Shown here: piece by piece, positions 1 to 5,598 of the stretch
How positions within the stretch are numbered: position 1 is the stretch's first letter
Layout: every line of letters begins with the position of its first letter
NCBI GenBank assembly: GCA_003343685.1
Contig: QAKS01000079.1
Coordinates: 1-5,598, forward strand
Source: Clostridiales bacterium
GTDB taxonomy: Bacteria; Bacillota; Clostridia; Christensenellales; Christensenellaceae
DNA: 5,598 bases
Reading direction: 5' to 3'
The notes under the pieces: generated by a model
Seen by the model: the letters and a program-made list of their open reading frames with translations, nothing else
Databases searched by the model: none
What the model was told of the DNA's origin: nothing
Made by a program: the position numbers and the translations under genes

Positions 1-448
1 CCGCGTCATTTTTTGCCGCCACGAGCAGCCCCGTCGTGTCTTTATCAATGCGGTGAACAATGCCGGGCCGCAGTTCTCCGTTGATGCCGGAGAGGTCATG
101 GCAATGAAAGAGCAGCGCATTGACCAGCGTCCCGTCGGGATTGCCCGGCGCAGGATGCACCACCATCCCCTTTCCCTTGTTTACCACGATGATATCGCTG
201 TCCTCGTAAACAATATCCAGCGGAATATTCTGCGGCTCCACAGCGACCTCAGTCGGCTCCTCTACCGCCACCAAAATCACTTCTCCCTTTTTTGGCACAT
301 ATTTTGCAGGTACAACAAGCCCGCCCACAGTAACGCGCCCGTTCTCAATGAGGCGCTGGATATGGGAGCGGGTAAAGCCATCCATTTTTTCACACAGAAA
401 TTTGTCTATTCGTTCTTTTGTTCCGCTGCCGGTAAATTCAAAATTCAA
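1..448 (-). CDS. rluD: RluD-family 23S rRNA pseudouridine synthase, N-terminal part (cut by window edge)
   Basis: This gene encodes an RluA/RluD-type pseudouridine synthase, which isomerises specific uridines, usually in 23S rRNA. The visible 149 codons show an N-terminal S4 RNA-binding domain (about residues 12-60, with RIDKFL, TRSHIQRLI and GRVTV). The start of the catalytic domain follows, with HPAPGN (98-103) and the signature HRIDKDTTGLL (132-142), whose first Asp, D135, is the expected nucleophile. The start is TTG at 448-446. A TAA lies in frame two codons upstream and the first in-frame ATG is inside the S4 domain, so no better start exists. The TTG overlaps the TGA stop of the preceding small gene (TTGA) and there is no good Shine-Dalgarno, so translational coupling is likely. 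The C-terminal half lies outside the window. The family is certain. The exact paralog and target uridine are not: B. subtilis YlyB occupies the same place after lspA, but RluC/RluA-like specificity cannot be excluded. Confidence 0.95.
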   Translation of the reverse strand, partial: MNFEFTGSGTKERIDKFLCEKMDGFTRSHIQRLIENGRVTVGGLVVPAKYVPKKGEVILVAVEEPTEVAVEPQNIPLDIVYEDSDIIVVNKGKGMVVHPAPGNPDGTLVNALLFHCHDLSGINGELRPGIVHRIDKDTTGLLVAAKNDA

Positions 449-684
449 TCTTTATTCTGTTCTTTCAGTTCCGCCTGTTTTTTCTCATTCTGTGACAGAC
501 GCTCTCTTGTTTTTTCCAGCTCATTCTCCAGCTTCCGCAGTCTGGTCAGCAGCTTCTGCTGCTCCCGCGTCAGCTTCTCCTCGGCCTTCGCCAGTTTCAG
601 CTTTGCCTTGCTGTCCCTCCACTGTGCTTTCGCCGCTGCTTCCTGCTCCGCCGTCTCCTGCGGTGTCAAGTTCTGATTGTCCAC
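445..684 (-). CDS. Small coiled-coil protein overlapping the 3' end of lspA
   Basis: This encodes a 79-residue, highly charged (Lys/Glu/Arg/Gln-rich) protein of unknown function. It has no signal peptide or membrane segment, so it is probably cytoplasmic. Leucines recur every seven residues (31, 38, 45, 52 and 73 as one heptad position; 49, 56, 63 as the other), predicting one long parallel coiled coil over about residues 28-75. It starts at GTG (684-682), preceded by AAGGAGG at 700-694 with 9 nt spacing, the strongest ribosome binding site in the minus-strand operon. Residues 1-54 are encoded by DNA that also encodes the LspA tail in another frame; the last 25 lie past the lspA stop, and the heptads continue there. 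Its TGA overlaps the TTG start of the rluD-like gene. Third positions are G/C in 44 of 54 codons within the overlap but only 10 of 25 beyond it. I do not recognise a family. Translation is inferred from the Shine-Dalgarno, heptads and spacing. Confidence 0.77.
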   Translation of the reverse strand: MDNQNLTPQETAEQEAAAKAQWRDSKAKLKLAKAEEKLTREQQKLLTRLRKLENELEKTRERLSQNEKKQAELKEQNKD

Positions 685-1144
685 TTTTTTTCTCCTCCTT
701 TTTCCTGTCCGCCGAAAACAGAATGTATATTACAAGCATCGCCGTCCCCACACAGACACAAATATCCGCCACATTGAAAACGGCAAAATTAACAAAAGCA
801 AACTCGATAAAATCCACAACGAAACCGGCAAAAATACGGTCGATTAAATTGCCGATAGCTCCCGCCATGATGAGCGACAGGGAAATGCACAGAAACCTGC
901 CCCTGCTTTTCAGCTTCCACAGCAGCACGCCCATGACGACTGTCAAAACACCGGACGCAACAGTCAGGACCAGCGTCATATCCGACATCATGCTGAACGC
1001 CATTCCCGTATTTTCCACATATCTGAAATTAATAATCCCGGGGATGACCCGCACCACGCCTTCGCCCATAAGCGAACCGGAAACCCACAGCTTTGTCAGC
1101 TGATCGGCCATCACGCCGAGGAACACGACTATAGCATATAACAT
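521..1144 (-). CDS. lspA: Lipoprotein signal peptidase (signal peptidase II) with unusual C-terminal tail
   Basis: LspA is an aspartyl protease of the cytoplasmic membrane that removes signal peptides from prolipoproteins after Lgt lipidation. Four hydrophobic segments are visible at about residues 2-21, 57-77, 84-102 and 121-143. Family motifs are present: ADQLTK (13-18), ENTGMAF (44-50), GNLIDR (98-103), VVDFI (109-113) and FNVAD (123-127). D111 and D127 match the catalytic pair (D124 and D143 in Pseudomonas aeruginosa). The start ATG at 1144 lies 14 nt after the prfB stop with only a G-rich, poor Shine-Dalgarno, so coupling to prfB is likely. The protein has 207 residues, whereas the family usually has about 150-170. 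After residue 152 the sequence becomes a hydrophilic Gly/Ala/Glu/Ser tail, probably cytoplasmic, with G/C at only 19 of 54 third positions against about 20 in the first 30 codons. That tail overlaps a second gene and may be a read-on extension after loss of an older stop. Confidence 0.97.
   Translation of the reverse strand: MLYAIVVFLGVMADQLTKLWVSGSLMGEGVVRVIPGIINFRYVENTGMAFSMMSDMTLVLTVASGVLTVVMGVLLWKLKSRGRFLCISLSLIMAGAIGNLIDRIFAGFVVDFIEFAFVNFAVFNVADICVCVGTAMLVIYILFSADRKKEEKKSGQSELDTAGDGGAGSSGESTVEGQQGKAETGEGRGEADAGAAEAADQTAEAGE
694..700 (-). promoter_or_regulatory. Shine-Dalgarno of the small coiled-coil gene, inside lspA
   Basis: AAGGAGG reads on the minus strand 9 nt before the GTG at 684, a seven-base match to the anti-Shine-Dalgarno. 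It lies inside the lspA reading frame, where it helps encode the Lys/Glu-rich stretch around residues 147-153. It is the main reason for accepting GTG as a true start and for treating the overlapping frame as translated. Confidence 0.8.
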
Positions 1145-1158
1145 CCCGCAGCCCCCCG

Positions 1159-2256
1159 TCAGCTCATAATGAGATATGCGTTGATAAATGCGTCAATTTC
1201 GCCGTCCATCACCGCAGTAATATTGCCCGTCTCCTCGCCTGTCCTGTGGTCCTTGACGAGCGTATACGGATGAAACACATAGGAGCGTATCTGGCTGCCC
1301 CACTCGATTTTTTTCATCTCACCCTTGAGGCCTTGAATTTCCTCCATTTTTTCGCTCTCCCGCTTTTCAATGAGCTTGCTTTTGAGCATACTCATGCACG
1401 TCTCCCTGTTCTGTACCTGAGAACGCTCGTTCTGGCACGAAACCACTATACCTGTTGGGATATGAGTCAGTCTGACGGCGGAGCTGGTCTTGTTGACATG
1501 CTGTCCGCCCGCTCCGGACGACCGAAACACGTCCATTTTAATATCGTCAGGCGAGATTTCTATGGTGTCGTCATCCTCCAGCTTGGGCATTACATCCAGC
1601 GACGCAAACGACGTGTGCCGGCGGGCCGAGCTGTCAAACGGCGATATTCTTACCAGCCTGTGTACGCCCTTTTCCGCCCGCAGATATCCATAGGCATTGA
1701 GTCCGTCCACCTCAAAGGTGACGCTTTTGATGCCCGCCTCTTCACCGTCCAGATAATCCAAAACTCTGGTCGCATAATTGTTCCGCTCCGCCCAGCGCAT
1801 ATACATTCTATACAGCATGGAAACCCAGTCCTGCGCCTCTGTCCCGCCTGCACCCGCATGAAGAGAGAGGATTGCGCTGTTCGCGTCGTAGTCGCCTTTC
1901 AGCAACGCCGCCAGCCGGAACGACGACGCCAGCTTTGATACATTTTCCAAAGAGGTATTGATCTCCGGCAAAAGGCTTTCGTCGTCCTCTTCCGCCGCCA
2001 GTTCCATCAGCGTCTCCGTATCCTCCGCCGCTGCCTTCAGTTCATGGTAGGCCTTCACCTTCGCCTCCAGCGGTTTCGTCTTTTTCGTCAGCGCGTTTGC
2101 CTCGTCGATATTTTCCCAGAAATCCGGCGACTCCATCTGCTTTTTATAGCCCTCAAGCTCTTCTTCCAGACTGACGATATTGATTGATTCGCCCGCCTCG
2201 GCAATCATTTTTTCCGTCTCGGCCAGCTTCGCCTTTTGTTCGTCTAACAGTACCAT
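1159..2256 (-). CDS. prfB: Peptide chain release factor 2 (RF2), without a programmed frameshift
   Basis: RF2 recognises UGA and UAA in the ribosomal A site and triggers release of the finished chain. At 365 residues it has the same length as E. coli RF2 with the same motif numbering. The stop-codon recognition tripeptide SPF is at 205-207. The catalytic GGQ is at 250-252, within RSSGAGGQHVNKTSSAVR. Residue 246 is Ser rather than the Thr of E. coli K-12. The start ATG at 2256 follows AAAGGAG by 4 nt. The reading frame is continuous: the codons at 24-26, where many prfB genes carry CTT TGA C, read TCA ATC AAT, so the well-known +1 frameshift autoregulation is absent. The gene begins 9 nt after secA, its ribosome binding site overlaps the secA stop, and it ends in TGA 14 nt before lspA. 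Identity is essentially certain. Confidence 0.98.
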   Translation of the reverse strand: MVLLDEQKAKLAETEKMIAEAGESINIVSLEEELEGYKKQMESPDFWENIDEANALTKKTKPLEAKVKAYHELKAAAEDTETLMELAAEEDDESLLPEINTSLENVSKLASSFRLAALLKGDYDANSAILSLHAGAGGTEAQDWVSMLYRMYMRWAERNNYATRVLDYLDGEEAGIKSVTFEVDGLNAYGYLRAEKGVHRLVRISPFDSSARRHTSFASLDVMPKLEDDDTIEISPDDIKMDVFRSSGAGGQHVNKTSSAVRLTHIPTGIVVSCQNERSQVQNRETCMSMLKSKLIEKRESEKMEEIQGLKGEMKKIEWGSQIRSYVFHPYTLVKDHRTGEETGNITAVMDGEIDAFINAYLIMS

Positions 2257-2260
2257 AAAA

Positions 2261-2268
2261 CTCCTTTA
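2261..2268 (-). promoter_or_regulatory. prfB Shine-Dalgarno fused with the secA stop codon
   Basis: The minus strand reads TAAAGGAG, then TTTT, then ATG of prfB. The first three bases are the secA stop, and AAAGGAG is the prfB ribosome binding site. The spacing to ATG is short (4 nt). A ribosome terminating secA sits over this site, so re-initiation or coupling between secA and prfB is plausible. Confidence 0.8.
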
Positions 2269-4932
2269 TTTCCCACAGCAATTCTTGTATTTCTTTCCGC
2301 TTCCGCAGGGGCACGGATCGTTCCTTCCCACCTTTTTCTCCGTGCGGCGCACGGTTTTCGGCTTTTCCTCCCCGCCGTGGCGCGCGTCCGTCGGCTGCAT
2401 CGTCTGCTTCCGCTCCACCTTGCTCCTCACGCTGACGCCAAACAGCATATTCAGCGTGTCCTCACGGATCGACATGGTCATCATGTCAAAGATGTCGAAG
2501 CTCTCCTTGCGGAACGCCACAACCGGATCGGTCTGTCCGTATGCTCGAAGGCCGATGCCATCGCGCAGCTGATCCATCTCGTCGATGTGATCCATCCATT
2601 TCTCGTCTACATTTCGCAGCAGGATGACGCGCTCTACTTCGCGCATATCCACACCTTCTTTTTCCATCTCTGCGCACTTTTGCGCATAGGCGCTGCGAGC
2701 CTGTTCCTGCACCAGCTTGATAGCGCCCTCCGGCGTGAGATCCTCCAGCGCCACATCGTCAAACAGCCTTAAAGCCTTTTTCGTCAGCTTGCCGAGTTGC
2801 TTTTTCAGCCCCTCTATATCCCATTCCTCCGGGAATACCCCGCCGGGGCAGTAGGTCGCCGTAATATCCGCCACAACCTGATCCAGCATATCGAGTATAG
2901 TCGCTTCGATATCTTCGCCCATCAGAACCCGTCGTCTCTGCTCGTAGATCAGTCCCCTTTGCGTATTCATAACGTCATCGTATTGAAGAACGTGGCTTCT
3001 CATCTCAAAGTTCCGCTCCTCAATGCGCTTCTGTGCCTTTTCGATCTGCTTTGTCATCATGCCGTATTCCAGCGGAATATCCTCTCCGCCGGAAAAACGG
3101 TCCAGCATAGCCTTGATGCGCTCCCCTCCGAACAGCCTCATCAGATCGTCTTCAAGCGCCACATAAAACTTAGAGGAACCGGCATCGCCCTGCCGTCCGC
3201 TTCTGCCGCGGAGCTGGTTGTCAATGCGCCGGCTCTCATGTCTCTCCGTTCCGATAATGTACAGACCGCCGGCCTTCACAACCTCGTCGTGTTCCCTGTC
3301 CGTCTCTGTTTTATATTTGCGATACAGGTCATTATATACTTTTCTTGCAGCGAGGATTTCGGCATCGTCCGTATCGGCATGACCCGTGGCTTCTTCAATC
3401 ATTTCGTCCTCATAGCCCTGTCTTCTCATCTCGCTCCGGGCAAGAAAGTCCGCATTTCCTCCCAGCATAATATCCGTGCCGCGGCCCGCCATATTAGTGG
3501 CAATGGTCACTGCCCCCAGCTTACCCGCCTGAGCAACGATCATAGCCTCCTTCTCATGGTGCTTCGCGTTCAGCACCTGATGGGGAATGCCCCGTTTTTT
3601 CAGCATGCCGGAAAGCTTTTCACTGTTCTCTACCGATACGGTGCCCACCAAAACAGGCTGCCCCGTCTTGTGAACCTCACCGATCTCCTCGATCACCGCT
3701 CTGAATTTGGCTTCCTCCGTAGGCATCACCACATCGTTCAGATCTTTTCTGATCATCGGCATATTGGTAGGAATCTGTACGACGGAAAGATTGTATATCT
3801 TTTCAAATTCATCCTCTTCCGTCTTTGCCGTACCTGTCATACCCGCCAGTTTTTTGTACATGCGGAAGAAATTCTGGAACGTAATCGTCGCCAGCGTCTT
3901 AGACTCCCGCTCTACCTTTACACCCTCCTTAGCCTCAATAGCCTGATGCAGTCCGTCGGAATAGCGCCGCCCTACCATCAGGCGTCCCGTAAACTCATCT
4001 ACGATTAACACTTCTCCGTCCTTTACCACATAGTCAATATCCCGCTTCATCAAGTAGTTTGCCTTCAGCGCCTGATAAACGTGATGATTCAGCGTCGCGT
4101 TTTCCATATCGCTGAAGTTTTCCACATGAAAGAACTGCTCTGCCTTTTTAATGCCCTGTTCCGTCAGGTTTGATGTCTTCTGCTTTTCATCCAGCTCATA
4201 GTCCTCCTCAAACCGGAGACGCTTTACAAACTGATCCGCACGGGAATAAAGCTCTGTGCTTTCATCTCCCCTGCCCGATATGATAAGAGGCGTTCTGGCT
4301 TCGTCGATCAGGATGGAGTCTACCTCGTCGACAATGGCGTAGTTCAGCTCCCTCTGCACCATATTCTCTTTATACACTGCCATGTTGTCCCGAAGATAGT
4401 CGAATCCCAACTCGTTATTGGTGGAATATATAATATCGCAGTTGTAAGCAGCCTGCTTTTCGTCCGCGTCCATATCGCGCATGATCGTGCCGACGGTAAA
4501 CCCTAAAAACTTATATAGTTTTCCCATCCACTCGCTGTCGCGCTTTGCCAGATATTCGTTTACGGTGACCACATGCACGCCATTGCCGGAAATAGCGTTC
4601 AGACACACCGGCAACGTTGCCACCAGCGTTTTTCCTTCACCTGTCTTCATCTCCGCAATGTCGCCGTTATGGAGAATAATACCGCCCAAAAGCTGTACAT
4701 AAAAATGTTCCATGCCGAGAACCCGGCGGCTGCCCTCGCGCACCCATGCAAATACCTCCGGCAGCATATCGTCCAGCGTCTCGCCGTTTTTATATCTCTC
4801 TTTGTAATGAGCCAGCAGTCCTTTCAGCTCTTCGTCAGACTTTTTCTGAAAATCCTCTCTCAGCGCTTCTACTTTATCGGCCTGCTTTCTGGCCTGTTTT
4901 AACAGTTTGTCTTCGACTTTGAATAATCCCAT
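2266..4932 (-). CDS. secA: Preprotein translocase ATPase SecA
   Basis: SecA is the motor that drives preproteins through SecYEG. From the ATG at 4932 it has 888 residues and a full domain set. Nucleotide-binding domain 1 has Walker A MKTGEGKT (95-102) and DEVD (202-205). The preprotein cross-linking region follows, entered near residue 220, with VDEFTGR (311-317) on the return to NBD1. NBD2 has MAGRGTDI (481-488) and [16 protein letters not shown] (568-583). The helical scaffold and two-helix finger lie around 777-804. The C-terminal zinc motif is CPC at 874-876 and CC at 885-886 (CxCx8CC), which in other bacteria binds SecB and phospholipid. About 40 charged residues are inserted near 515-555 within NBD2. 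The ATG has AAGGAAGG 6 nt upstream. The frame stays open upstream to a TTG at 5004, but that stretch contains the likely promoter and the TTG lacks a Shine-Dalgarno, so the shorter form is chosen. This is canonical SecA, not a truncated SecA2. Confidence 0.99.
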   Translation of the reverse strand: MGLFKVEDKLLKQARKQADKVEALREDFQKKSDEELKGLLAHYKERYKNGETLDDMLPEVFAWVREGSRRVLGMEHFYVQLLGGIILHNGDIAEMKTGEGKTLVATLPVCLNAISGNGVHVVTVNEYLAKRDSEWMGKLYKFLGFTVGTIMRDMDADEKQAAYNCDIIYSTNNELGFDYLRDNMAVYKENMVQRELNYAIVDEVDSILIDEARTPLIISGRGDESTELYSRADQFVKRLRFEEDYELDEKQKTSNLTEQGIKKAEQFFHVENFSDMENATLNHHVYQALKANYLMKRDIDYVVKDGEVLIVDEFTGRLMVGRRYSDGLHQAIEAKEGVKVERESKTLATITFQNFFRMYKKLAGMTGTAKTEEDEFEKIYNLSVVQIPTNMPMIRKDLNDVVMPTEEAKFRAVIEEIGEVHKTGQPVLVGTVSVENSEKLSGMLKKRGIPHQVLNAKHHEKEAMIVAQAGKLGAVTIATNMAGRGTDIMLGGNADFLARSEMRRQGYEDEMIEEATGHADTDDAEILAARKVYNDLYRKYKTETDREHDEVVKAGGLYIIGTERHESRRIDNQLRGRSGRQGDAGSSKFYVALEDDLMRLFGGERIKAMLDRFSGGEDIPLEYGMMTKQIEKAQKRIEERNFEMRSHVLQYDDVMNTQRGLIYEQRRRVLMGEDIEATILDMLDQVVADITATYCPGGVFPEEWDIEGLKKQLGKLTKKALRLFDDVALEDLTPEGAIKLVQEQARSAYAQKCAEMEKEGVDMREVERVILLRNVDEKWMDHIDEMDQLRDGIGLRAYGQTDPVVAFRKESFDIFDMMTMSIREDTLNMLFGVSVRSKVERKQTMQPTDARHGGEEKPKTVRRTEKKVGRNDPCPCGSGKKYKNCCGK

Positions 4933-4938
4933 ATTCCG

Positions 4939-4946
4939 CCTTCCTT
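4939..4946 (-). promoter_or_regulatory. secA Shine-Dalgarno
   Basis: AAGGAAGG on the minus strand lies 6 nt before the ATG at 4932. It decides the secA start in favour of this ATG over the upstream TTG at 5004, which has no comparable site. Confidence 0.75.
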
Positions 4947-4975
4947 TTGCCGTATTGCAAACATTACCAAGATAG

Positions 4976-5004
4976 AGTATACCATCCTTTTTCCGTTTAG
5001 GCAA
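4976..5004 (-). promoter_or_regulatory. Sigma-A promoter of the secA-prfB-lspA-rluD operon
   Basis: The minus strand reads TTGCCT (5004-4999), a 17-nt spacer, then TATACT (4981-4976), preceded by TGG, which gives an extended -10 (TGn). Matches are 4 of 6 at -35 and 5 of 6 at -10, at the preferred spacing. Transcription would start near 4969, leaving a 5' leader of about 37 nt before secA. I saw no convincing internal promoter for the downstream genes, so they are probably co-transcribed from here or from further upstream. Confidence 0.75.
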
Positions 5005-5054
5005 TCACGCAAAATCACATATTTGGTGAATTCTGAGCGTCTGTTTTTTCTGCT

Positions 5055-5083
5055 TTGACATTGCTCCGCACACTGGCTATAAT
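5055..5083 (+). promoter_or_regulatory. Perfect-consensus sigma-A promoter of the divergent gene
   Basis: TTGACA (5055-5060), a 17-nt spacer and TATAAT (5078-5083) match the sigma-A/sigma-70 consensus at all 12 positions with optimal spacing. Transcription would begin near 5090, giving a leader of about 50 nt before the ATG at 5140. Its -35 lies 50 bp from the -35 of the divergent secA promoter, so the two share one intergenic control region. Confidence 0.9.
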
Positions 5084-5091
5084 GAAGAGAA

Positions 5092-5105
5092 GAGGGAGCT
5101 CTCTC
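5092..5105. repeat. Short palindrome in the early leader of the divergent gene
   Basis: GAGGGAGCTCTCTC is a 14-bp inverted repeat centred on GAGCTC with one imperfect pair. It falls at roughly +3 to +16 of the predicted transcript. The arms have no loop, so an RNA hairpin would be weak; a protein binding site is the better reading. It may also be chance. Confidence 0.35.
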
Positions 5106-5126
5106 GTTCTTATTATACACAATACC

Positions 5127-5131
5127 GGAGG
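5127..5131 (+). promoter_or_regulatory. Shine-Dalgarno of the divergent hypothetical gene
   Basis: GGAGG with 8 nt to the ATG at 5140 gives ideal spacing and supports that start. A closer ATG at 5132 directly follows the site but opens only a three-codon frame. Confidence 0.85.
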
Positions 5132-5139
5132 ATGAAACA

Positions 5140-5532
5140 ATGAAGCTCAAAGAAATGCTCACAGAAAACGGTGTGATCACCGCATTTGACGAAATGCGCC
5201 TCGGCGCAGACAATGTACTGGCAAACCTGACCGACGAGACGGACGCCCAGTACGCCGGCTACAGATGGTTCCGCAGCACCTATAAGACCAGTCCCATCGT
5301 ACACGCCATTCCGCCGGAGGACAAGCTGAATGCCGGATATCCCTGGGAGGAGTGGTACCGCGACGACGATCTGGGTGAGTTCCAGCATCATATCCTGTAT
5401 CTGGAAAAGACAGACAAATGTGACATGACATTCGACTGCCCCGCAGATGATACAACACACCCGGAACCCACAAGGGACCGCTTTTGGTATCTCTATAACG
5501 ATACGGACGGCAGGCTTTTTTATGCGCGCTGA
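5140..5532 (+). CDS. Hypothetical acidic 130-residue protein, divergent from secA
   Basis: I do not recognise this protein. It is strongly acidic (26 Asp/Glu against 14 Lys/Arg) and rich in aromatics, with four Trp at 43, 69, 72 and 116. It has no signal peptide or membrane segment, so it is probably soluble and cytoplasmic. Visible marks are an N-terminal amphipathic stretch (MKLKEMLTENGVITAFDEMR), YRWFRSTY (41-48), YPWEEWYRDDD (67-77), two histidines at 83-84, and two cysteines six apart (94 and 100) followed by H107. The C-terminus, RFWYLYNDTDGRLFYAR, looks like a beta hairpin turning at NDTDG. The Cys/His set could bind metal, but no known zinc motif is formed. The gene has its own perfect-consensus promoter and a good Shine-Dalgarno, and its codons favour G/C third positions like its neighbours, so it is a real, probably resident gene. 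Orientation opposite to secA gives no functional hint. Confidence 0.87.
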   Translation: MKLKEMLTENGVITAFDEMRLGADNVLANLTDETDAQYAGYRWFRSTYKTSPIVHAIPPEDKLNAGYPWEEWYRDDDLGEFQHHILYLEKTDKCDMTFDCPADDTTHPEPTRDRFWYLYNDTDGRLFYAR

Positions 5533-5598
5533 GCCGGCCTTTTGCAGTTCACCTTTCTATAAAGCGCGAAGAAACGTATACAAAAGCGGCGGAAAAAT
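5533..5598. other. Short 3' flank of the hypothetical gene, no clear feature
   Basis: These 66 bases follow the TGA of the divergent gene. Two weak long-range inverted repeats are present (CGCGCT 5525-5530 with AGCGCG 5563-5568; CTTTTG 5539-5544 with CAAAAG 5581-5586), but neither has a short loop or a following T run. I therefore do not call a terminator, and no gene start is visible before the window ends. Confidence 0.5.

Noticed and set aside
53..676. Plus-strand open frame of 207 codons opposite the rluD-like and coiled-coil genes
   Set aside because: Phe/Ser/Cys-rich translation typical of the reverse of a Glu/Lys-rich coiled coil; no start signals and no family resemblance.
348..1103. 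Plus-strand open frame of 251 codons opposite lspA and the small gene
   Set aside because: Ser/Pro/Thr-rich low-complexity translation with no ribosome binding site; it is antisense to well-supported lspA and rluD sequence.
1246..1938. Plus-strand open frame of 230 codons opposite prfB
   Set aside because: Antisense shadow of the conserved RF2 core; no start signals.
2797..4008. Plus-strand open frame of 403 codons inside secA
   Set aside because: Its length follows from biased codon use of secA on the other strand; the translation has no recognisable domain and no Shine-Dalgarno.
5111..5119. Second -10-like sequence TATTATACA in the leader of the hypothetical gene
   Set aside because: No -35-like element at suitable spacing upstream, and the perfect promoter at 5055-5083 is sufficient.
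5132..5143. Mini-frame ATG AAA CAA TGA overlapping the hypothetical gene's start
   Set aside because: The ATG abuts the Shine-Dalgarno with no spacing, so initiation there is unlikely; probably coincidence.
5113..5460. Minus-strand open frames opposite the hypothetical gene
   Set aside because: The plus-strand gene has a promoter, a Shine-Dalgarno and better codon use; the reverse frames have none of these.
5525..5590. Possible terminator hairpins after the hypothetical gene
   Set aside because: The arms are short, loops exceed 30 nt, and no T run follows on either strand.

Overview
The window is a slice of an ordinary bacterial chromosome, most likely from a Gram-positive Firmicute of the Clostridia / Lachnospiraceae type. 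Reasons: SecA with a CxCx8CC zinc tail, consensus sigma-A promoters, strong AAGGAGG-like ribosome binding sites, G/C-leaning third codon positions, and an lspA to rluD/ylyB gene order like that of Bacillus subtilis. The genus assignment is inference. No mobile element, CRISPR array, rRNA or tRNA was seen.

Layout. Almost everything from 1 to 4932 lies on the minus strand and reads as one tightly packed operon running leftward: secA (4932 to 2266), prfB (2256 to 1159), lspA (1144 to 521), a small coiled-coil protein gene (684 to 445), and the 5' part of an RluD-family pseudouridine synthase gene (448 to 1, cut by the window edge). Gaps are 9 and 14 nt. The small gene overlaps lspA by 164 nt, and its stop codon overlaps the TTG start of the rluD-like gene. 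A promoter (TTGCCT-N17-TATACT with an extended -10) lies just upstream of secA and probably drives the whole unit. On the plus strand a divergent gene (5140 to 5532) encodes an unrecognised acidic 130-residue protein. It sits behind a perfect-consensus sigma-A promoter, TTGACA-N17-TATAAT.

How the genes fit together. The operon is housekeeping: protein export (SecA), termination at UGA/UAA (RF2), lipoprotein signal peptide removal (LspA) and large-subunit rRNA modification (RluD family). SecA and LspA act at the same membrane on successive steps of lipoprotein maturation; RF2 and the pseudouridine synthase serve the ribosome.

The most unusual point is the lspA 3' end. LspA carries a roughly 55-residue Gly/Ala/Glu-rich C-terminal tail beyond its usual end. 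The same DNA, in another frame and behind a near-perfect Shine-Dalgarno sequence located inside lspA, encodes most of a 79-residue leucine-heptad coiled-coil protein. Other points: prfB lacks the classic autoregulatory +1 frameshift site, and the hypothetical gene has an unusually ideal promoter.
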